From contig OX442416.1 of the NCBI GenBank assembly GCA_949361645.1, positions 10,192,129-10,256,128 on the forward strand: 64,000 bases of DNA. The letters run 5' to 3'. Both the position numbers and the translations under genes were made by a program. The stretch is from Spongilla lacustris (taxonomy: Eukaryota > Porifera > Demospongiae > Spongillida > Spongillidae). This document shows positions 1 to 11,100 of the stretch, one piece after another; positions within the stretch are counted from its first letter, which is position 1, and each line of letters starts with the position of its first letter. Below the pieces are notes generated by a model. That model had not been told where the DNA came from. It was given only the letters and a program-made list of their open reading frames with translations, and searched no databases.

Positions 1-1078
1 TTCAAGGATTGGGTTTTTGTGATGACGAAGCGTTTTAGCCTGTGGTGCTTCTTATCTAGTAGCTTTATTTTTATACATATAAGTTAAACATATGGAGAAA
101 TTGCCCATACATAGGCGGACATTTAGCTCTTTTTTTTTCAAATTGATTTTTAAACACATCTACTAAGTACGATAAATCGGTCTGATTGTGAATATCTGTA
201 ATTTATAGATTTATGTCATGAGCCATTCTTGTACTAAAATCAAGACAAAAAATTAATTTCTACCGCACTAATTTATTCGTCATTCGCGCCAATGATTTTG
301 GCAAACCGCGTCCCGCTCAATGTATGGGAGGCTGGGATGATAACATTGGCGCGTATCAAGCGGGAAAAAGTGCACGTAGTTTGTTCAACTGTATCTCCGT
401 AACGGATGGCATAAAAATTAAAGAACAGTACAAATCGATAGGTACAGGACCTCTGTACCTACAAACCGAATTTGAAGCGATTTGATTACTCCTATAGAAA
501 GTTATGGCAGGTTTGAACCCGGTGGGGTATAAAACATTGCAGTACTGGTACGGAGCACGTGCAAGACACCAAAATGTATTATACCATAGAGAAATGGTGT
601 GGTATGAAGTGTTGTAAATACGAAGTAGATAGCCTAAACCGTTGGGAAGTTATAGCGATTCAAACATAAGGAAATTTTATAACATTATAAATATAAAAGC
701 GAGTTATCATTTTCGCGTGAACTGTCCCACATAATAACATTACGTGTAATAAGGCATATACACACAGAACAAGAACAACAAAGTGACACAATAAATGAAT
801 GAAATAAAAGTGTTAATTAGATTTTGGTAATTCAGTTGGTAGCCCAGCACCATAATCTATTCCAACTCCACTTCTCCACTTGGTGCGAGAACCATGCAAG
901 CAAAGCAGCTTCATTGCTCCAAGTATTGTAAAGGAAAGCTTTGAGTGCAACCATCCTATGGTATGCCCCAGTGGTTTGTCCCATTTATTAATGCTTATGC
1001 TTTGGGCTAGCCTTTTAGTACGAAATTGGCCTCTCTTCCCTGCATTCCATCACTGGAAGCAACAAGTGAAAGATATTT
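1..1078. other. AT-rich non-coding sequence, nothing recognised
   Basis: I see no coding exon, tandem array or clear transposon end here. The only open frame of note (880-1101, plus) has no recognisable motif. The stretch lies beyond the duplicated last exon of the kelch gene, which runs on the minus strand. Confidence 0.5.
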
Positions 1079-1790
1079 TTATGTTCTCGGTGTGCTTTTA
1101 ATGGTCTAGAGCTGCATCTAGAAATGCCGGCAGTGTGGTGACTTTTGAAAGACCACATGTGTACATCCATGCAAGTGGTCCAATAGACAGCAATGCAGAC
1201 ATCACATTAGATGATGCCATCACAATGTAAAATCCTTCACATAAACTAAGAAGCCTCACAAATTGGATTTGGTTCTTTATTATAGTCGCAATTCAGTGAG
1301 AGTGCTGTACCCCAACCACTATACAGGACCATGTAATTCCACATCAGATACCACAGAAAGACATTAAGATAATTTCTGGTAATCTGAGCACTTAGGGCTT
1401 ATAGCAAATATATCGAGCTCTTAAAGAGTTTGTAGTGCCTCATATCTAGCTTTCAGTCATAGGAAACTGGAGTAATAGAAACGGAACTTATTCATTATTT
1501 AAACACTGTAAATAATGACAATTCACTCCCATGCAGAAGATTATTAATACGTCTGCCAGACATCTTATATGGTAGTTTGTAGACCAAAAGCATTTTCCTT
1601 AGTACCTAGCAAACGTTTTTATTTTTGTGTTGTTTGAAATCCAAATTTTTTTGCTTGTATATGTAAGATCAGATACTGTATATATTTGAGGCTGTAACAT
1701 CAATAATGTGCAATTGCATCATATGGCCATGCAGCTCTGTTGTGGTGGGAGACATGGCCACACTGGGCAGCATTCCTCTAAGGATTGACA

Positions 1791-1963
1791 CTATTGTTTC
1801 TTTGCATATCTGATGCCAGCTGATGCATCCACTCCTTGAACTGCTCCAGATCCAGAATTGCATGGCATTGCTACTCTCCTGGAAGCTATGTTCGAGAGTT
1901 CTCCAAACAGGTTTATGGTTCTGGTTGAGGCACCGCTGATGAGCCCACTGGGTACAACATGAG
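1791..1963 (-). CDS. Alternative (duplicated) last exon of kelch gene
   Basis: The minus strand has an acceptor AAGTCAG at 1964-1970, then an open frame that begins in phase 1 and ends at TAG (1791-1793). It encodes about 56 residues, starting AHVVPSGLISGASTRT and ending GIRYAKKQ. The first 20 or so residues match the last exon at 5117-5190, but this copy keeps about 35 extra residues. The phase suits splicing from exon 5661-5814, which would give a protein of about 565 residues instead of about 532. Whether it is used cannot be seen; its partner exon in this copy is broken. Confidence 0.45.
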
Positions 1964-2400
1964 CTGACTTGGAACAAAAAATAATGTTGACAGAGCTTAA
2001 CTACTGTGAATTTATTTATTATTATAGTGAGTTTCAAAATGTATGAATTCAAAAAACTCTGCCTTCCTTCATACTGCTAGTACACATAATGTAAGCATAG
2101 CCCAATCCCCCATGTATAACTGGTTAACTATGTACCCTTGTCTTCTGTTTCAGACCAATTTTTAAAAGCTATAAAAAATTTACAATGCAATTTTCTCATA
2201 TGGATAAATAACTACATAATCAGAGTTACTTTTGATTTTCCATAATATATTCAAAACGTTCAGTGATAGCAAAGATGTATGATTTGTATAAATGTGCTGT
2301 TCTAGTGTAAACACAAATCTTCCAAGCTACTAACAGAACCTACAGTGATACAGATAAGCAATTACAACAGTTGTGCTTGATGCACCAGTTTTGAGCTCAC

Positions 2401-2553
2401 CAAATCGGACGAATAGCAAGTCAGACATAACATTTCAGTCTCTCAACTTTTGTCCTGCGTTGCTTGTTTCCTCCAAACACATCTGTCTGTTGCTCTGCAA
2501 TGTGATAGCTACAGCTCATGTGGAACTTCCTTGGGTGAAATGAAGCATCCAAA
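2401..2553 (-). pseudogene. Decayed copy of the penultimate kelch exon
   Basis: This minus-strand copy of exon 5661-5814 still reads DASFHPRKFHMSCSYHIAEQ. The acceptor AG is lost (CATT instead of CAGTT), six bases are missing in the strand reading VFVFGG, and a 4-base insertion after GAGAGA shifts the frame into a stop. The donor GTGAGCTC is intact. It is best read as a dead exon. Confidence 0.75.
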
Positions 2554-2574
2554 TGTAGCTATTAACACAAATGG

Positions 2575-2795
2575 TGTCAGGGTTCACGACCTACCACCCT
2601 GCCAATGAATGAATCAGGTGACGTGCTAAGAGATTGAATAGCGGGAGCCTCCAGGTCTACAAGGACGTTTATGCGGACCTTTTGCTATATATAATGTGTA
2701 CTATGCACGTATTCCTTGGTCTGGTATGGTGATGGATATCTAGCAATTGGGGGGAAGGAGCGGCGCGCAGGCTGCGGCTAGATTGATCCTTCACA
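2575..2795 (+). repeat. 5' LTR of the TRIM element
   Basis: It begins TGTCAGGGTTCACGAC and ends CCTTCACA, and aligns with 3266-3492 with scattered substitutions and small indels. A TATATATAA stretch near 2688 could be a TATA-like element. Confidence 0.85.
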
Positions 2796-2797
2796 TA

Positions 2798-2817
2798 TGG
2801 TGGCAACGGTGGGATCC
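2798..2817 (+). other. Primer-binding site, tRNA-Leu type
   Basis: TGGTGGCAACGGTGGGATCC begins two bases after the 5' LTR. The 3' end of animal tRNA-Leu(AAG), CCCACCGCTGCCA plus CCA, is complementary with one mismatch (from memory of that tRNA). Confidence 0.75.
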
Positions 2818-3248
2818 ATCCCTGACAGTTGTGCAGGGAGACCCATGGATCTAGAAGAGTGTCGTAATGGAACTGATTGAGGTGGACCTAAGAAGGAAGG
2901 CTGGCAGAGCGTATCCAAAAGCGATAGACCTGAGGGTAGCCGGAGAAGGCTAGCGGTACTCAAAAGTGGAGAACCTGAGGATGCATGGTGCAGCTGTTCC
3001 CTAACGTAGGAAGACCTTCGGTTGCCATCATGCATGGTACGGGCGGAGTAACTGTGCAGAAAGATGTATGTGATGAACGGGCGCTGAAGAGGTACGCAGA
3101 GGGCGATGTGAATACGCAATAGACAAACGGCGTTGCTTGTCGCAGGAGAAGGATATAGACTAAGGAATGTGATAGACTGGAGGTCTCCGATGATATCGGA
3201 AGCAGCTGGCCGGTGTGACCGTTCGACAAATGATATTAATTTGTCGCA

Positions 3249-3265
3249 GGAGAAGAAGTGGGAAG
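3249..3265 (+). other. Polypurine tract of the TRIM element
   Basis: GGAGAAGAAGTGGGAAG lies immediately before the 3' LTR start TGTCGG, the position expected for plus-strand priming. Confidence 0.7.
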
Positions 3266-3492
3266 TGTCGGTCTTCACGACTTAGCTACTACCCTGACAA
3301 AGGATGAATCAGGTGATGTGCTAAGAGACTGAATAGCGGGAGCCTCCAGGTCTAGAAGGACGTTTATGCGGACCTTTTGCTATATATAATGTGTACTATG
3401 CACGTATTCCTTGGTCAGGTACGGTGATGGATATCTATAGCAGTTGGGGGGAAGGAGCGGCTCGCAGGCAGCGGCTAGATTAATCCTTCACA
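3266..3492 (+). repeat. 3' LTR of the TRIM element
   Basis: It begins TGTCGGTCTTCACGAC and ends CCTTCACA. It matches the 5' LTR over its whole length, including the shared stretch with TTTATGCGGACC. Confidence 0.85.
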
Positions 3493-5116
3493 GTGAAATA
3501 CAAAAATGGCTACAATTACATGTACATGTATAATTGTGTGACCTTGATGTCTGTTTGCTCCAGCTGGAAAGTAGTACATTAAAACAAGAAGTATAATCAT
3601 GCTAGGTTTTAAAAAATACAGAAAATTCTGAAGCAATAATTTACGACAAAAAATTATAAATGGTTTCATTAAACTTTTTAAACACAGGCATCATGTACAT
3701 TGTAAAATTAGCCTTGGACATCAACAAATATAAATACAAACTTGAAAATTACATGTAGGAGTGACTAGTACACAGAGTTAACAAAAATTCTAGAGGTAGT
3801 TCTCCCACTGCAACAACTACATCTCAGCATTATGTGAGAGAAAGGTGTACACATGCAAGTTGAATGAGAACCATTCCATATTATTGATTAAGCCCAAATT
3901 TTAACATCTACTGATTGGGAAATTGCAATGAAACAAACGGCGTAGCATATAACATGTACATGTATGTAACCGAACAAAGTTTTTCTATCCGTGAATTCTT
4001 CCATAGTAACAAATTTAGCTAAATATATTGTTAAAAATTAGGATATACATAAATGGCTAATTTAATGCTAACTTTTGTGAGCTACTCATAAAAACCATCA
4101 AAAGCAAATGACGTTGAAGATATTATAGATGGGTGAGTTTGGAAGGATTTTATATTGAACCCTGTGGAATGAATAGAATGCCAATTGAACCATTGTTTTG
4201 ATATTTCCCTAATACAGTTTTTGGGCTACAAGTTTGACCTTTTAAATGTTCTCGGTGTACTTATAAAGCTGAAAGAGAATATCACATAATTCGCGCAAGT
4301 GGTAAATATGGCTGAAAACAAGAGGTGGCATGATGGTCTAGAGTATCGTGTGGTGACTTTAGAAATACCACTTCCATACATCCAAGTGGTTGAACATTGC
4401 AAAATCACGAGACAGTAATGTAGACATCACATTAGATAATGCCAGCACAATGTAAAATCCTTCACATGAAATAAGAAGCCTTTTGGTTCTTTATTCTGGT
4501 CGCAATTTAGTGCGAGTGCTGTACCCCAACCACTACATGACCATGCATTTACGCACCACAGAAAGACATTATGATAATGTCTGGTATGCTGAGCACTTAG
4601 GGCATATAGCAAATCTATCGAGCTCTTGCTTGTAGTGCCTCATATCTAGCTTTCAGTCATAGGAAACTGGAGTAATAGGATCTGAACTTATTCATTATTT
4701 AAACACTGTAAATAATGACAACACTCTTCCATGCAATCAATGCAACGAAGAGTATTAATGCATTTAATACCTCTGCCAGATATCTTGTATATTAGTTGGT
4801 AGACCCAAAGCATTTTTCCTTAGTACCTAGAAAAGGTTTTTATTTTTCAGTGTGGTGTTTGGTTTTTTGCTTGTATATGAAAGATCAGATACTGTATATA
4901 TTTGGAGCTGTAACATCAATAACTTGCATGTAACTCAGCAGGAGCTATGCATATGGCCAAGCAGCTTTGTTGTGGTGGGAAACATGGTCACACTGCGCAG
5001 CATCTTCCTCCAGGATTGAAACAATTGACTGGTATTTTTTCTTTGCATATCTGATACCAGCCAATGCATCCACTCCTTGAACTGCTCCAGATCCAGATCA
5101 GAATTGCATTGTATTG

Positions 5117-5190
5117 CTACTCGCCTGGTCCAAACAGGTTTATGGTACTGGTAGAGGCACCACTGATGAGTCCTCTGGGCATAACATGAG
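5117..5190 (-). CDS. Kelch gene last exon (short form)
   Basis: After acceptor AAGTCAG (5191-5197) the frame encodes AHVMPRGLISGASTSTINLF and then GPGE before TAG (5117-5119). Compared with the duplicate at 1791-1963, about 19 bases are missing after LFG, which shifts the frame and cuts off some 35 residues. Downstream sequence still resembles the longer version. Confidence 0.7.
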
Positions 5191-8100
5191 CTGACTTGGA
5201 ATACAAAAATAAAGCTCACATGTCTTTACATGGCTACTGTGAATTTATTCATGATCAAGCTCCACCTGCAATATCATAAGATGTGTAGCATAGTGAGTTT
5301 CAAAACTTATCTATTCAAAAAACTCTGCCTTCCTCCATACTGCTTTCTTGCTAGTACACCTGATGTAAGCATAGCCCAATCACACCTGTGTAACTGATTA
5401 ACTATGTACATGTAACCTTGTCTTCTGTTTCATACCAATTTAATTAAATTAAAAAATTTACAATGCAATTTTCTCATATGATAAACAACTACATAATCAG
5501 AGTTTGATTCATGATTTCTATAAAATGTGCTGTTCTTCGTCAAGTAGTGTAAACACAAACAAATCTTCCAAGGTACTAACAGAACCTAAAGTGATATAAA
5601 TATGCAATTACAACAGTTGTGCTTGATGCCCTTTATTGCATGCACCAGTTTTGAGCTCACCAAATCGCAAGATTAACAAGTCAGTCATAACATTTCTCTC
5701 AAATTTTGTCTTTCGTTGCTTGTTTCCTCCAAACACAAACACATCTGTCTGTCGCTCTGTAATGTGATAGCTACAGCTCATGTGGCACTTCCTTGGGCGA
5801 AATGAAGCATCCAACTGTAGCTACAAACACAAATGATGATACATGTTAGTAAACACAAAAATGGCTACAATTACATGTACATGTATTTTATACTATGTGA
5901 CCTTGATGACAACGTGCCCCAGCTGGAAAGAGGTACATTAAAACAAGAAGTACTTTAATAATCATGCTAGGTTACAGAAAAACCTGGTACAATAATTTAT
6001 GTAAAAAATGAGAAACAGTTTCATTTTCATTTTAAATACAAGCATCATGTAAAATTAGTCCCAGATATCAACAAACACAAATAATTATGTGGGGTAAACG
6101 TGTAGACATGCAAGTTTAATGAGAAACAATTAATTAAGCCCAAATTTTTTGATTTGGTAATTGAATGAAATAAAATTCGAATCAAAAATATAATATGTGA
6201 CATTAATGGTACAAACCTGAGTCCAACACAAGGTGGAAACTGACAATATCCAAACATCATTCAGTATCTTGGCCTCAATACCGTCACCCCAGAACACAAC
6301 AACATGTTGGTTACTTTCAGCCAAATCAGACTCAGGATCAACCAAGCATGCTACTGAATGGTACCCACGACCATCAGGCCACTTTTCATCCGCACTCTTT
6401 GGACCACATGGACCCTCCCAAATCTGTGAAGAGCCATTTGTTAAATTTTACACTAGATAAAATGCATGCAATTATTTGGACACTGAACTTACAAGTGTAT
6501 TAAGATCAAAAAAGTAAATTGTGTTTAATCCAGTATCATACTTCCTTCGTTTTCCAAACATCAATATTGCCCTATTCCTGTCAATTCTATTGAAAGTAAA
6601 TTTTTCACATGGAGGAGGGCGGACACCTTTACAGGGAACTTCCATCCATTTTTCTGTGTGAGACAATTATTGCACTTATATCATTACTACAAAGAAACTT
6701 ATGCATATCAATTTAGGACTACAGTGTGATCCCAGGGAACAATACCTACATAGGTACATGTATTCATTCTTCACTATATGAACTTTGAGTTTTAATAACT
6801 CACCACTACATAATTCAGTATCAAATAAAATGGTGTTTCCTACTTCATTTAATGGTTTACCCGTGGAACCATTGCTTATAAGCAACACAATTATTACCTG
6901 AAAAAACAACATGTTGACACTTACATGAATATAACTTTTCGCCCATCGTACACATAAAGACCAACCCTTAGATATAGCTAGTAGAATGGTATGCAAACAG
7001 GCATCAACACAGTTTGAGCAACGTTGCACACAAATATACGTTTCTATAACGCCCAAACGGTATAATATTTGGGTGTGTTCGAGCATCATGTGAGGACCGC
7101 TGGTATCAAATGAGTTCTTGGTGTCTAAAGGACAACCCATGGTCAGGATAACAAGTTGTGCTTCAGTAGTGTTGAGGTTTACTAAAGTAAGGGAACCCCA
7201 GGAGTTGGTAGTAGGCTCCACAAAAATAATGTTGGTACAAGGCCATTCCAAAAGTTTCCCATCCTGACCTTTTCCATGCGGGTGGGCGGCTATTATCCAT
7301 CTAATTATTAAAAATGAATACAATAATTATGATGCAACCTTACATCATTCTTACGTTATGAGCAAATGGCGGTACAAATGAAAATGATGGCGCTGTATAT
7401 CCAGGCTTGTAGCTGTTGATGTCTGCGAAGCAGCATGCTAGCTTTTTTCTAATGTTACATGTTTACCAACATCTCAAACAAATAAAATTGAAAACGTATT
7501 TGGATAATTAGAATAATGGACATAATGGTAACATAACGCGGGTGGTCTACAATGATGCGGGCGGAGGAAGGGAACAACAATCACGTTTGGAATGGCCTAA
7601 TCGTAAGTACGGCGTGTGTATGTACGCTCGCACTGTTCTGCCCAGTAGCATGCACAAAATGTATAAAAGCCACAGGGCTTTATCCTATAATACTTGCCTA
7701 ACAAATCAGTGATGATAGTAGGTAGGTTACTCGTTCACAGTGTCTATGACAACGTAGCCTCCTACCCAGACCCAAATGTACGTAACGATGATGATATAAC
7801 ATAACGAGATGTTATACATTATACGATAATCATCGTTACGTACATTTGGGTCTGGGTACAAGACTAATGACAACGAGGAGTGTCTCTATAGATAATAGAA
7901 CCATTTGCTCGCGGTATGTTCCAGATACGTTACCAGTTTGCTACAAACAATCAGTTCATACCAATATGTAGAAGAATCACTTATCTAATCGACCTTAAAA
8001 GTTATACATAGAAGACTCGTTCGGTTCAAAAGTTATTAGGTGCAAATGACCTGATAGCTAAAAATAGCAAATACTAATACTTAAATTCAGTGGTACCTAT

Positions 8101-11100
8101 CCGCAGGTAAACCATTAATAATTGACTGATTAGTGGTGGTGATTAAAATCAGTTACACCTTACTCTTCATAACTTATAAGCAAATTGTGGTCTTAAATGA
8201 TAACAACTCACTTTTGAACTCAATAATCAATGCTGCTTCACTGGATAATCAGATCTACCGTTACTTATTAATGGTCATAAAAATCAATTATCTCTAACCT
8301 TTATCTTGAATAAGTTTGATATTATAGGGTTTTGAATATTTTGATAATGATATAATTACTTAACCGCTTAGATCTAATTGAACTGGTAGTATTTGCCTAA
8401 GTACTTTAACATACGCTTAATAAAGTTCACTTTAATCCTGAGCTATAGTGATTTTAACTGAGTGTTGCGTGTATTTGTGGACACACAGTATTACCAACTA
8501 TCGGCCTAATCCTACAAATTATGTTTAAGAACAAACTATTGTGGATTGAAATCAATGGTGTTCTATTGCAAACTTATATCTTGGGCTACTTTTTCTTCAA
8601 GGCGAACTCTTCCTTTATTGTGAGGTACATGTACCTCTGATATTGATACTGAACTGCAGTACAGTGGAAACCGTGACAGATGACACTGAAACTTTTTCCT
8701 GCTTTTCAATATTTGGAATGAGTTTTATCCATAATGGTATGAAGTAATTAAATTCTTTGGTTGGCAAACTAGCTAGTTGTCAACAAGACGTAACGCGTTT
8801 AGCTGTTTGTCTCGTATTGCATTGTGTTTTTACTACCTAAATTTCACAGTGCTCAGAAAACAGGTAATGCTCCTTTAATATTTACGTTCTTTTATTTTGT
8901 CGCTAAAATATTTGCCTCAAAGGTTTGGTCCTAAAAGCCAGGCATTTGCAGATGAATAACAGTACAATTTTTATTATTATTGTGGTTATCGCTGTTATGA
9001 GTGAACACTAACGAAGCGAACAAGCTGAAAACAGTTCTTTTCAGAACCACACGGAGGGTCCAGTATCACACTGGCTACCGCGAAGAGCTAGCAATGAGGT
9101 AATGCCCAAGGAGAAACCCCAAAGTTGCAGGTTTGAAGAGGCAATCGTTAAATCGTACCAGAAAAAAAGAAGGACTGGATCTGATTTCTTAGAAATAGCA
9201 ACCAAGGAACTGGAATCATTAGCCTAGCACATGCCAAACTTGTCTGACATTGATGCTAGGACGCTCGCGCTTAGAATGTACTACATTGAGCTGAGCAAGG
9301 GGTACACATGTACTTCTTCAATTAATGCAAGGAACAAGGTCAGCAAGGTGTTTTTAATTGGTACTACGACTGTGCAAAGATGGGTTACAGCTTGAGAGAC
9401 TGCAGGAGAGGATGCGTTGCATGATCATCGTAGCACAGTAAAACTAATTGACGATTCACTTCTGTTCGCATATACTGATTTGGAGTTTGAACTCAAGTCG
9501 TGGGAAGGTTACGTGACCATTCAATAAACTCAAAGTTACATAAATGATGTCCTCTTTGAAGACCCAGACATCATACCAAGGGAAGTTCTTGACATGCATG
9601 AGGCTAGATACCAGTCCCGTGAAGTCTCTAAGATGACAGTTCTCAGATGGGTGCACAAACTGGGGTTTAAATGGGCTGACTTTTCAAGTGCTCCATTTTG
9701 TGACAGGCATGAGGATCCAGATGTGGTTGCTTATCGCCAAGAATGGGTGGAAAAAATGCTGCAACTGAAGCCACGTCTTCCTGTTTGGAATGAAACCACT
9801 GGCAAACCAGAATGGCCAAATCTTCCAGCTGAAGAAGTTCCATTGATCCATGGAAACCATGATGAGGCCATATTATATGCAAATGAGGGGAACCATTTAG
9901 CATGTGTTTCAAAGGATGGCTACCACCTGAAACCAAAAGGTGATGGGGCCACTATCATGGTTAGTGCTGTATCTGTTCCCTGCCATGGTTGGTTGGGGCT
10001 TGAGGTCACTGAGCCAAAAACAGATGGGTCTTGGATCCATAGTGACATTAACAAGAGTAATTCCACAATGCCAGTTGCTTGTAACGTATGATAACGCCCC
10101 ATCTCAAGAAAAGGTGCTTTATCAACCTCTGCCATGAATAAAAGTGATGGAGGGAAGCAACCAATTCTAAACAAATGGGTTGGTATAACACTGTTGATGC
10201 TGCTACTGTAACAATTGTATGCATGCAACAACAAATATGGTTTTCAGGACCAGATGGAACACCTGTTCTGCAAGGAATGTGGTCTTCCAGATGTTGAGAA
10301 CATGAGGCGTGATGAATTCAGGGATTTATTGTCATCTCAGCCTGACTTCTCATCAGTGAAGCCTGAAATACAAGAGTATGTCGAGCATCGAGGTCACATT
10401 CTGCTGTTTGGCCCAAAATGCCACCCAGAATGCATACATATTGAAATGTGCTGGGCAACGATATTGCAGACAGCACTGTGGTCATAACATTACATCTTTA
10501 TGAACACAACTATGGTATCACTTTCACCACAATACATTACAATACAGCTTCATACATCATTTTCTGACTATACATGGAAATGGATTGTAGCGTACTCAAA
10601 AGAAAGCAATGTATTTGAGGTTCATGAAACACTGAAGGCCATTAAAAAGACTCATCAAGAGGAATCAAAATGCAAGTTGCTTAATGTACGAACTGACATA
10701 ATTACTGACTGTTTTTGATTCACATTAATTAAAAAACTGAATACAAGTAGTATTCTCATCTAAATATACCTTTGTGAAAGTATTAATTTTATTAATTTTT
10801 CTTCGGGCAAGCTTTTTCTCTTGTTATCTCCCAAGCTGTAACCCATCTTCGCACGGTCATAGTGCTAATTAAAAACATCTTGCTGACCTTGCTCCTTGCA
10901 TTAATTGGAGAATACCCTCGCTCCGATTAATGTAAGGAGCAAGGTCAACAAGACAACAAGAGAGAAATCTTGCCGGAAGAAAAATTAATAAAATTAATAT
11001 TTCTGCTCAATGTAGTACATTCTAGCATCAATGTCAGACAGGTTTGGCATGTGCTGGGCTAACGATTGCAGTTCCTTGCTTGCTACTTCTGAGAAATCAG

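Larger units (their letters stand above)
2575..3492 (+). mobile_element. TRIM-like LTR element, 918 bp
   Basis: Two direct repeats with TG...CA ends (2575-2795 and 3266-3492) flank only 470 bp. Just inside the left repeat, at 2798-2817, is TGGTGGCAACGGTGGGATCC. This matches, with one mismatch at the sixth-ninth base region, the primer-binding site complementary to a metazoan tRNA-Leu 3' end. Just before the right repeat is a purine run (3249-3265). No gag or pol is present, so it would need an autonomous partner. A target-site duplication is not evident. It interrupts only the left kelch-tail duplicate. Confidence 0.85.
1079..3935. repeat. Left copy of tandem duplication of the kelch gene 3' end
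   Basis: This block aligns along its length with 4246-6172. Shared landmarks in the same order include the start at ATGTTCTCGGTG, the last-exon sequence, the exon beginning with DASF, and the intron stretch containing AAAATGGCTACAATTACATG. The left copy also holds a 918-bp LTR element (2575-3492) absent from the right copy. Without that insertion the copies are about 1.9 kb each. Boundaries are approximate to about 20 bases. Confidence 0.85.
4246..6172. repeat. Right copy of tandem duplication of the kelch gene 3' end
   Basis: It aligns with 1079-3935 minus the LTR insertion. It holds the functional-looking penultimate kelch exon (5661-5814) and a shortened last exon (5117-5190). The rest is intron or 3' flank shared by both copies. 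Confidence 0.85.

Noticed and set aside
2778..3278. 166-codon minus-strand frame
   Set aside because: It lies inside the TRIM element, crosses from LTR to interior on the antisense strand, and shows no motif.
6925..7289. Alternative reading of exon 4 in a shifted frame giving VGLYVYDGRKVIF
   Set aside because: It looks more kelch-like locally, but it would need another acceptor at CTACTAG and runs into TAA when joined to exon 5.
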